Positions 12,390-22,025 of a stretch of DNA of 64,000 nucleotides are shown one piece after another. Positions within the stretch are counted from its first letter, which is position 1; each line of letters opens with the position of its first letter. A program made the position numbers and the translations under genes. The DNA is from Cryptomeria japonica (taxonomy: Eukaryota > Streptophyta > Pinopsida > Cupressales > Cupressaceae): NCBI RefSeq assembly GCF_030272615.1, contig NC_081410.1, forward strand, positions 226,475,415 through 226,539,414. The letters are read 5' to 3'. The notes below the pieces were generated by a model. It made no database searches. It was given only the letters and a program-made list of their open reading frames with translations, and had not been told where the DNA came from.

Positions 12390-13830
12390 TTGGGAAAGTG
12401 CTACACACCGACAAAAAAGGAGAGGTTCATTAATCTCCTGGTAGAGTTTAAGGACGTGTTTGCTTGGTGTTATGGCGACCTTAAGAACTTTAGAGAGGGA
12501 AAATTTCAGCATCAGATTCCCTTGAAGCCTGGAGCAAGCCCATTCAGGCAAAAGCTTCAAAGCTTTAACCCAAAAGTGGCACATGCTATATTCCAAGAAG
12601 TAGATAAGATGCTAAAAGCCAGGATTATATATCCCATCCATCATTCAACGTGCATAGAAAATATTGTACTAGTCAGAAAGAAAAATGGGGAAATAAGGAT
12701 TTGCATCGACTTTAGAAATCTAAACCAAGCTAGTCTAAAAGACAATTATCCCTTGCCGACCATGGATCACATTTTACAAACTGTCTCAGGGTCAGAGATG
12801 ATGTCCATGTTAGATGGGTTTTCCGGATATAATTAGATCAGTGTTTAGGAGAATGATCAACACAAAACTGCCTGTATTACTCCCTGGGGTACATTTGCAT
12901 ATAATCGGATGCCTTTTGGATTAATCAACGTCGGAGCAATGTTTCAGCAAGCTATGGATTTGTCTTTCGGCCACTTAAAGGATAAGATCATTGTTGTATA
13001 TCTAGATGATTTGACAGTGTTCTCGAAAAGAAGGAAACATCACATTCGAGACTTGACATGAGTGCTGCAGAGATGTCGTGAGCATGGGGTATCCTTGATC
13101 CCCAAGAAATCAGTGTTTGGAGTCACAGAGGGTAAGTTGCTCGGTCATATTGTCTCTAAAGAAGGGGTGAAAATAGATCCTGAAAGGATAAGAGCAATTC
13201 AACAATTAACTTTGCCATCAAACATGAATGTTGTCAGATCCTTTTTCGGGCAGGTGAATTTTCTTCGGAGGTTTATTCTGGACTTTGCTGAGACTACCAG
13301 ATATATTGTGAACTTGATGAGTGAGAAAAGGGCATTTGCCTCAATAAAAGATGCAATTGGTCAGGCACCTGTCTTGGTTAATAACGATTTCAGAAAAGAT
13401 TTTATCATCTACTGCTACGCATCAGAGCACACTATGTCAGGGGTTTTACTACAAAAGAATGATAATAATGATGAGGTCCCTATAGCATTCATGAGCGTAC
13501 CTTTGAAAAAGCATGAACTAAATACTCAATAATTGAAAAACAAGCATATGTGGTCGTAAAGGAAATGAAACAGTTCAGGTATTATATTCTTCATTCTCAC
13601 GTCATGGTTTTTCTACCTCATTTAGCTGTCAAGAGCATTCTAATGTAGCAGGACATAGGAATGAATGAAAGAGCTTCTTGGGTATCAAAAATTCAGGAGT
13701 TTGATTTAGACATTTGACCCACAAAGTTGGTGAGGGGGCAAGGTTTGTGTAGGCTGATCGCTGAAAGTAAGTAGGAAGTGACAGAGGAATTGCCTTTAGT
13801 TTTATTTGTTGCTCTACAAGATTCCTAGTT
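12390..13830 (+). pseudogene. Reverse transcriptase and gypsy-type RNase H
   Basis: RT copies the element's RNA into DNA. Visible blocks are IENIVLVRKKNGEIRICIDF near 12655, LPTMDHILQ, MLDGFSGYN, MPFGLINVGA and the catalytic YLDDLTVF at about 13000..13020. The connection domain shows FGVTEGKLLGHIVS and VNFLRRFI. A degenerate RNase H follows (YCYASEHTMSGVLLQ, then KQAYVVVKEMKQFRYYI after a frameshift at about 13530). Stops occur at about 12836, 12847, 13059, 13646, 13717 and 13771. The catalytic Asp pair is intact, but the gene is dead. Confidence 0.85.
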
Positions 13831-13849
13831 TGCGGATGTAGCATATTTC

Positions 13850-15082
13850 TTGACATATGGAGATTGTCTAGAACACCTTTCTGTGAAGGAAAAAAGGAAC
13901 CTGAGACTGAAAGCTGCTAAGTACGTCATATTTAATGATGTACTATATAAAAGGGGACTAGATGGGACCTTTCTAAGATGTGTTGATAAATCACTCCAGG
14001 AGTCTCTTTTGAGAACATTCCACGATGAAGCATGTGGAGGTCACTTTTCTTCAACAGTAACTGCTTATAAGATCCTAAGGAATTATTACTATTGGTCGGG
14101 AATGTTTAGGGACACGTATACATGGGTGGCCAGGTGTGAAAAATGTAAGTTGTTCACTAGTAAGCCTTAGCTTGCAGCATTACCACTCAGACCCATGATT
14201 GTGGATGAACCTTTCAAGCAGTGGGGTCTGGATTTTATTGGTCCCTTGACACCAACCTCAAGTGCCAGTCATACCCATATTTTGACAGCCATAGATTACT
14301 TTACTAAATGGGTCGAGGCCATTCCGGTATGAAAGACAACCTCGGAGATTGTTTGTAACTTTCTGAAAGAGAACATTCTAGTTCGTTTTGGGGTTCCCAT
14401 AAAAATTGTGGCAGATAACGCTACCAATTTCTCCTCTGCTGAAATCTCTTTGTTTTGCTATGATCATGGAATCTCTCTTGCTCACTCATCTAATTATTAT
14501 CCTCAGGGAAATGGCCAGGTTGAATCTAGTAACAAAAACCTCATTAATATTATGAAAAAATTAGCGAGTGAGAATTTTAAGGATTGGCATAAGAAACTAT
14601 ATGAAGCTCTTTGGGCTGACCGTACATCACCAAAGAGGGAAATTGGGATGTCTCCCTTTGAACTGGTCTATGGTGTTGGCGCTCAGGTAGCACTTCCTCT
14701 AGAGCTGGCAGCCACCAAGCTACAAACAGTGATTGAAGACACTTACTTCTAGAGCTCTTTGGAAAAGCGAATCATGCACCTGACAAAGATTGATGAAGAG
14801 AGGGATAGACTAGTGGACTAGATAATAGAACATCAAATGAGAGTAAAAAGAATATTTGATAAACGAGCAAGGCCTCGAAAGTTCATGCAAGGTGATCAGG
14901 TACTGCTTTGGGACAAAAGAAGAGAGCCTAAGGGAGCACATGCTAAGTTCGAGTCGCTTTGGAAGGGACCATTCTTGATTCATGAGGTAAAAGGACCAAA
15001 TTCTTTTAAACTTGCATATTTGGATGGTACTGTTCTTCCTTTGACCTACAATGGTCAAGATCTAAAATTGTATCAACTGTAA
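13850..15082 (+). pseudogene. Integrase of the left Tat element
   Basis: Integrase inserts the cDNA. The zinc-binding HHCC module is at about 14020..14150 (FHDEACGGH and CEKCK). The D,D-35-E core shows GLDFIGPL near 14226, VADNATNF near 14410 and GQVESSNKN near 14520. The C-terminal part has GDQVLLWDKRREPKGAH and FESLWKGPF. TAG or TGA stops at about 14170, 14330, 14750 and 14820 break it. No chromodomain is seen, as expected for Tat elements. Confidence 0.85.
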
Positions 15083-15350
15083 ATGAGAGTCCCTCGTAGT
15101 TTTTGTACATAGAGTCTGGTTATTTTTATGTTTGTGTGTTTCTTTAGGTTTAGTTAGTTTGTATTTTTGAATAAAGTTTAGCATGCGAAACCTGAGATTC
15201 TGAAGTTCATTTCTAGTTCCTTCACAGTTCTAGTCCCCAGTCAGAGCCGATGTTAGTCCACCCATAAGTTTATCTTTTATAAAATATTCCAATTTGTGGG
15301 TTATCTTATTGTGTCTTTTGTTTCCATTGGGTCATTTGTTCTCTTTGTAC

Positions 15351-15795
15351 TTGAACCATTGAACTTCTTTTAAAAAAGGGTTTCAAAGGTTCAAGGTTCA
15401 AAGTACATTCTAAAAGAGAAGGAAAAAAAAGAAATCAGTTGTTTCGGTCTCCAATTTTCAAACGCGTTCACTTGGTCTTTGGTCATTGAAGGTTTGAACC
15501 CATTGAACCTCGTGTTCAAGCAGTTCAAGGTTCAAAAAAGCCTTTTTAGTGGGTCATGACAATGTATTGTTTTATGACGAGCGCGAGTCTTTTTTTTTTT
15601 ATTAAGTTGGTATGCGGTCTTGAACCTTGAACCAAAATTTCAATCGGTTCAAAAGGTGCAAGGTTCAATTTTAATTATTCCTTTTTCTTTGTCGCTTGTT
15701 CCCAGTGTTGTTTATGTGCCGACATTATTGTTTTACTACCTAAATGAACTTGAACCATTGAACCTCGTGTTTAAGTGGTTCAAGGTTCATAAGTT
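15351..15795 (+). repeat. TTGAACC/GGTTCAA hairpin cluster in the 3' LTR
   Basis: This is the second copy of the cluster described at 4331..4790. The inverted pairs are kept despite point changes elsewhere in the LTR. Confidence 0.8.
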
Positions 15796-16316
15796 CTTTT
15801 AAAACTAATCAAGAAAAGCTTTGTGGTGGAAATAAAAGCGGCATGATAAGAAGGAATATTCCCTTATTTGGCTTTTTGAAATTCTAAATGTGGAAAGTAA
15901 TCATGAAAATGTCAAATTTCCTATGCGGAAGTGATGGATAATTAAGAAGGTGTCAGGTTTGTCATTTCACCATTACTTCACATATTTGAGTAAATCATGA
16001 CGAAGCGTGTGCAACCCTATTGATATTTGCCCGTCTGGTTAAAGGAAGATGTATGAGTTTATTTCCATATTTAGGAAGGTCATAGCTGCCTGACTTAAAT
16101 TAATCAGAGGCACCAAAGGTAAATCCAATTCTGTTCTACGGAAGAATTCCCAGTTTTCATGGTGTTATCGGGTAAGTTCAATTGTCTTCTCCTATCATTG
16201 TGTTTCTTTGTGCACTAAAGTTTTACCAGTATAGGAAAGGGGGAGATCTGAAATTGTTGGGGTAGTATATTGTAGTGTTGTTAGAATTTCTTGGTTAAGG
16301 GAATAAATAGTTAAAA

Positions 16317-19300
16317 ATGAGGCCTATGTTGCCAAAGCTTGACCGAACCTCATGTTTATTGAGTATCCTACCGGAAATGGAAGACACCTCCTTATTTCAT
16401 ATGGATTTGAGGAATTTCCTTGAAAGGGCTAAGAATCCTCAGGCTGGATCGCTAATGGAGAAGGTAGTTAAGAGTGGTATTGTGGAAGCTGTTGCATTTC
16501 CATTAGCCGCACCGTGTCCAGATTTAGTGTTGGCTTGTATGAATAGATATGATTATGAGAACAGATGTATCAGAACTAGTGATGGTGGAGTGTTAGTCCA
16601 TATTAATAGGGAAATGGTGATGGCGACAATGGGAATTCCGCATAAGGAGGCATATGAGGATTGGACCATTGGAAATTCATATGCCTATTTCTCGGAGAAG
16701 AAGAGCAAGTACAGAAGTGTGATTGCCAGAAATTGGTTCTTGAGGGCTCAGAAAGGAGGATCATGACTACCCAAACCCTTAACCAGAGAACACCTCATCA
16801 CCGAGGTGCGGGACATTGTTGTGCTTTTAAACAGAGTAAGAGGGAATTCACAATCCTTCTATTGGGAAGACTGAATGTACTTTTTCATCCAAGTAGTTCT
16901 ATCTGGTGACAGATTTTATGATTGGTCTCAGGTAATTGCGGAGAGGCTTCACGAAGGACTAAGAAACTTTTTGGGTATGAGTGGGTTTTACATGTCTTCT
17001 TACCTATTTTATATTTTAGCCTGCACAAGGGATTGGACTAGATTACCCAATGAACCTTGGCTTGATGGAATGAGGGTTTATGATTTTTACCCTTTGTTGC
17101 AACAACAAAGATATGTTGAACAAATTGACAAATGGAATGGAGTCTTTGCGGGAAGATTGGCCTTTGAACTCCAGGGGGATGCCAACAAAAGGATGTCTGC
17201 ATAGGCTATGGAGTTAGTGACTATTTATGGAAGCTTCTTTATCCAGTTTCCATGGTTTACTTACATACGGGTAGGTGGTTTTGAAGGCCAACCATTCAAA
17301 TTGCCCAGATATGCCTTTGATAGCTTCGTACTTACAGAGGTGAGCAAGCAGCTAGCCCATATAGATAAAAGACTATGGGCAAAGGGAGAATCCAGGGTGG
17401 TTTTTCCTATTGAGCGTGGGTATTACAACTATAAATCGGAGTCAGATGCTTTGAATCTGGAACTAGAGTTCAAAAGAATGAATTTGCAGCCATATGTAGC
17501 TAGGCAAAGATTTGATAGCAAAGGTTATGCAAGGGAGAACCTTAACATAGACAGTCATTTTTGCCATGAACCCTAGATGGAGGATTATTGGGAAAATTGA
17601 AAGGATGAGCATGAAGTGAGAAATAGGTTGTGGTCAAGATTCACTTTGCGGCAGATATCTGTCTTGAGGCTCCCAATCAATACATCAGGTGTATTGGAAG
17701 ATATTGAGGAAGATGTCCTAGACCCTGAGTTCGGTACTAAGATTGAAGGGAAACCAATTCTGGAAATTGACTGGAACAAGAAAGGAGATGATAGCATTCA
17801 AACAAGGACCTTCAATGTTGTTAGGAGAACAGAGAAATGGTTGAGGAAACTGAAATTCTAGGAGTGTCCTTTCATGTCCCCACACGAATCAAAAAGTGAT
17901 TCACACATCTTGGTTCAATCTCCTATTTTTGCCACTAATAAAATTACTAATATTGCAAGTGTCTCAAAGCCTGTCGTAGAGAAAATACCGCCAAGAAGGT
18001 CAAGAAGGTCATCGTCTAGTCCTACAGCCACCAGAGCAACCCGATCAAGAAGAAAGAAGAAGAGTAGCAAGCCCGTTCTGCAACTGGTCGTGGTGGATTT
18101 AGATCCCAGTGAAGAGCCTGAACAAATAATGGACCCATAGGATCAAAGTGAACCTGAGAAACAAGAAGAGGATATAAATGAAGGGGTAGGAACTCAGCAG
18201 GATCCCATGAATGCTCTGGTAATCGTTACCTCTCCAGATACATAGGTCACATCGCCACCTAAAGGATCTACCAATGCTCCAAGATGGCTAGAAGCCACCA
18301 TTGGCAAGAAAAGGAGTGTGGTGCCAGTCACTATTCCATTAGAGGACATGGTTAGTAAATGCCTAGGAAAAGCATCAAAGCCAAAGAAGCTCAAAACACA
18401 AGCAATGCTTGATGTGCATGACACAACAGGACACTGGACAGCTGAAGTGCCCAAGCCTATTCCTAGGAGAGATGCAGATAAGGCCACAGAAGAAGATTTT
18501 ATTGTGGAGAAAATAGATTCGGGCGTCGCATCAAGGGCCATGGATGTAAAACATTTGGAGTCTTCTACAAAGAGGATAATCTCTAGGACTTGGAAAGATG
18601 AGAAAGACAAGAGAGAGATGAAACAAATGGTCACAAAAATGGCAGAGTACATCAATGCTATTCATAATCCAAATCCTCAACCATTGTCACATATACCCGT
18701 GTCATTTGATCCTAAGTCTCTAGCAAACCAGAAGATGCTTGATCAAGTTCAAAGGAACAGGGTAGTGATGGAGATGTTCAACGAATGGCTGGATCTAGTA
18801 ATTCAACAAGGATAGGAATATATTACTAATCTGGTCAAGGCTTACAAAGATGCAGAAACTATGAGTAAAGAGCTTGAGTTGGAAATAGTCGCCTGGGAAA
18901 AGGAAAGGGTTAAGTGGGTAGCGGTTCTCGCACAAATGAATGATGTTCAGAAGTATGGATTGATGAAATTCTTAGCTTAGAAACCAATAGAGAACCTAGA
19001 TGATAATGTGCTATATGTGTCAAAGAAAAATATGGAATGGCACAACTCAATCATTGGGAAAGGCCATGAAGAATCCACTAAGCTACTTAGGGGACTGACT
19101 GATTTGATTGACACTATACAGAAGGATCTTAAATGTATTGACATCCAACTCATGAAGGAGGGAGCTAAGGTGATTGAGGAAGTTGCAGACATGATTAAAG
19201 TCTTTCAAGATAGAGTTCATTCCATTCAGACCACAAAATCTTTGACTTTTCAAAGGTGGCAAGGATTGAATCAATGCTCATTGTCTGTTCAAATCACTTG

Positions 19301-19486
19301 GAGGTTCATAAAGCGAAGGTCACATAGGTGAATATGGATAAGGAAGTGTGGAAGCAGATGATCATACACTTTGGCCTGCCCTATTTCCAAGTTATCCTAA
19401 ATTTTTCGACCGCACACCTAGAATGGCGAGGATCTCCGACAAAACAGGACAAGCCTGTAACTTCCTCAGTTGGGGTGGATGCTTAG
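16317..19486 (+). pseudogene. LTR-encoded large ORF, copy 2 (unrecognised protein)
   Basis: This is the 3' LTR copy of the frame at 5308..8486. The ATG at 16317 and TAG at 19484..19486 correspond to those of copy 1. It is interrupted by stops near 16764, 16872, 17202, 17574, 17598, 17860, 18138, 18243, 18813 and 18978, and by a small deletion near 19245. Several of these codons are sense codons in copy 1: CAG in copy 1 against TAG here at 18138 and 18243, and GAG against TAG at 18978. The stretch that is shifted in copy 1 near 5960 is in frame here. The basic region (PRRSRRSSSSP then SRRKKKSSKP, about 17990..18075) is clearer in this copy and looks like a nuclear-localisation or nucleic-acid-binding segment. 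Function is unknown. Confidence 0.75.
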
Positions 19487-20322
19487 TTATATAACAATGA
19501 AATGTCGGCCTTTCAACGACTACTAGTTTAGTTTTATTTTGCGTTATCTGAACAGTTTCTTTCACTGAAGTGAAAGTAAATGTTAATTGTTAATTATGTA
19601 AAAACTATGGCCTATGGCTATTTAAGCTGAAAAGCTTGCTTTTGGAAGGGTTCTAAAAACTGTGATTTTTGGAAACAAATAGAAGAGTTTTTGATACATA
19701 TTGTAGGAAATGAAGTAATGACTGATTATTAATGGAATGTTGATACGTCTTCGAATCTGTGAATTTTGAGATTGATGATTCTTCTTAGGTTGTTATGTGG
19801 GCATAATTTAATTAGATAATCAGTTATCTTTGCATTTCCTTTTGGTTATTTATTATAGAATGTTGGATGACTCACATGATGTTAGTCAGCTTGATTCCCC
19901 TTGCTCTGTGAGGCATGAGAGAGTATCGATCGAGCCATTAGTCTTTGCGAAGTCCTTATTTTGCTTTGAATTTATACAACAGGAATGTTATGAATCAGAG
20001 TCTGTGAACTCTCCTTTGAATATTCTTTTCAGAAATTTCCTATGTTTATTCAATTTTTGAAGGCATTTATTTGTGTTGATGGATAAATGCTGAAGCCTTT
20101 CAATGCTTTCTGGTTAAAAGTATTAGCTTGTCAATTATATAATTAATTCATTGTAAATCATACGAGGAGCTGCCCTCTAATGCAAAGGTTGAATTTTCAT
20201 TAATTCTTCCAACTGTTGGTATATTTGTTTCTTTCTAACGGGTAAAACAGAGTCATATTTTGTTTAAAGAAGATAATTGTAAGCATTTCAAGAAAGAGAC
20301 AAATCTGTTCACCAACAGACTG

Positions 20323-20425
20323 TTTAGTGTTTAGGTTGATAACCGACATTCCAAACTTGGTTAAGGAGAAAAGATTTCAAGACCCACTGATTCACCCCCC
20401 TCTCAGTGGTACATTGTGTTCAACA
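20323..20425 (+). mobile_element. Copia 3' LTR, last part
   Basis: After the GACTG duplication, the LTR interrupted at 4230 continues. It shows the GATTCACCCCCCTCTCAG signature and ends about TGTTCAACA at 20425. The end is set by the CA terminus and by analogy, not by a second LTR copy, so it may be off by some bases. Confidence 0.55.
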
Positions 20426-20911
20426 CTCTTTACCACAATAGGATTTCTCGGGCTATTTTAAGAGTCCACTTGATATCTCTTAATGAACCTCTCTTTGTGA
20501 TCCTAGTACTCTTATTTGAATCCATATTCAAATCTCTTAATAGGAGGCTATATCTTGCTTTGACATGACTACAGAAGTGTAGTGTGAATTTTATCTAAAT
20601 ATTTTATGTATAGACAAATGATTGATTTAACAATGATAAACAAAGATAAAAAATATCAAGCAAATGCATTGTATGTCTAAGATTATATACACTAATGCAC
20701 ACTCTAATAAATAGTTATAGATGTATCGTGAATGCTCTTTGATTATTTCCCTATAATTTTAAAATGAATAATAAATGTCCTTAGATACAAGAATATACCT
20801 CATAAATCCACACAAACATGCACTTAGTCAACTCACAATAAATAATGAAAAAAGATTGAAAATATATGTTTCAAAATTTTGAAAATTTATTACTATGAAA
20901 ATACCTAAATC

Positions 20912-21082
20912 GATTATGTTGTTTTTAGGCATACTCCTAGGGAGTGAAATAGAGTTGCTGATTGCTTGGCCAAATGGGCTTTTGATCAAATGTGTGCCTG
21001 GAATATTGATGATAAGGGGCATTTGCCTCTTGAGATGGCTGCTATGTTAGATTGTTTAGTGGACAATGACAAGGCTCTTTAA
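20912..21082 (+). pseudogene. LINE (L1-type) 3' end: RNase H tail
   Basis: The frame reads DYVVFRHTPRE, a stop, then NRVADCLAKWAFDQMCAWN and ends with DNDKAL at TAA 21080..21082. This is the C-terminal RNase H region of plant L1-type non-LTR retrotransposons, where the R-E-x-N-x-x-AD-x-LA block is characteristic. The 5' part of the element is missing, as usual for LINE insertions, and an A-rich stretch follows near 21156..21170. Target duplications were not resolved. Confidence 0.75.
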
Positions 21083-21165
21083 GCTCCTTGTGGGGCAGCC
21101 TGTTCTTCTCTGTATCTTTCTTGTTCTTGAATAATTTTTTACCCCTCTTTTAGTCAAAAAAAATA

Positions 21166-22025
21166 ATATTACAAATCTGTTTATATAAAAAAAAATATAC
21201 TATTTACAATTTTTTTGTTACATAATAAAAACACTATAAACTATAATTAAAATAGATTGTAAGAGATAAACGGACATGAATATGTGATTTTCATCATGAA
21301 AGCCTTACTCTTTCCAAGGAAACTAAGGCGTTCTTTCTCCAAATATTTCACGGTTGTTTGTTTGAGCACTATTCCTTTAGCGAATGGAGACAACTTGAGC
21401 ACTATTCCTCGTTAACTTCGATCAAAATTTGAAAAATTGTATCTGTTCTACTAAAGTCACTAAAACACAATCCCAACCGCATATCTTATGATATAGAGAC
21501 CTTGAACCCAATGAACCTTGATCTCTACTAGACTCATTCAAAACATTCAACTTAACCAACATACCAAAAACCCATTAATTTCTTTTTCATTTCCTATCAC
21601 CCCAAATTACAACAGCTTGCAGTTTTATAATTTCATTTGCAAGCCTGCATTATTTGATTTTGTATACAAACTAGGCTGTTAATGACTTACACATGTATTG
21701 ATATGTGATTTCTCTTTGTGCTTGACCTTCCAAATTCACCTTGGAAAGATTCTGAAGGCCTTCCCTCAACACTTTCTGTTCTAATAAAGTAGTGGAGTTC
21801 ATATACTATGTGAAGTACAAAGAATGATGGGAGAACAAAATTATAGAGCATGAATGAGTAGAACCTTGCATCAGCTTATGGATTTTAGAATTTCAATTAA
21901 AAATAATTTACATGGCTTCCATGATTTAAGGAAAAATGCTTCTCTCCATGGTTTGCATTGCATCGCATTTTTACATAGCACCATTTTCAATCTGAAGGGC
22001 TCTAAAAGAATTAACACATTTATCG
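21166..22025. other. AT-rich intergenic DNA downstream of phytoene synthase
   Basis: No coding frame, RNA gene or repeat that I can support. It must include the 3' UTR and polyadenylation site of the phytoene synthase gene, which reads right to left and ends at 22026, but I cannot place the signal firmly. Confidence 0.5.

Larger units (their letters stand above)
4231..20317 (+). mobile_element. Tat/Ogre-like Ty3/gypsy element, complete boundaries
   Basis: Two direct repeats of about 5.1 kb (4231..9316 and 15251..20317), starting TGTTAGTCCACCC and ending CACCAACA, enclose a 5.9-kb internal region with a primer-binding site, gag, protease, RNase H, RT and integrase. The flanking GACTG at 4226..4230 and 20318..20322 is a perfect 5-bp target duplication, so both ends are exact. 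The order of domains, the tRNA-Arg-like primer site, the extra archaeal-type RNase H and the very long LTRs place it near the Tat/Ogre lineage. Every internal gene has stops or shifts. The LTRs differ at roughly 5 percent of sites over their first 200 bp by eye, so the insertion is not recent. Confidence 0.93.
15251..20317 (+). repeat. 3' LTR of the left Tat element (5067 bp)
   Basis: This is the full-length partner of 4231..9316 with the same ends. It carries the same hairpin cluster (15351..15795), large ORF remnant and trailer. The sequence just before it (GTCCCCAGTCAGAGCCGA) is not a convincing polypurine tract. Confidence 0.93.

Noticed and set aside
15351-15795. Heat-shock elements (nGAAnnTTCn)
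   Set aside because: The repeated word is TTGAACC in inverted pairs, without the alternating GAA/TTC phasing.
16661-16909. A separate gene in the 3' LTR in another frame
   Set aside because: It overlaps the large LTR ORF, reads through a private stop and has no counterpart in copy 1.
4231-20317. An endogenous plant pararetrovirus
   Set aside because: There are long LTRs, target duplications and an integrase, and no movement-protein or caulimovirid gene order.
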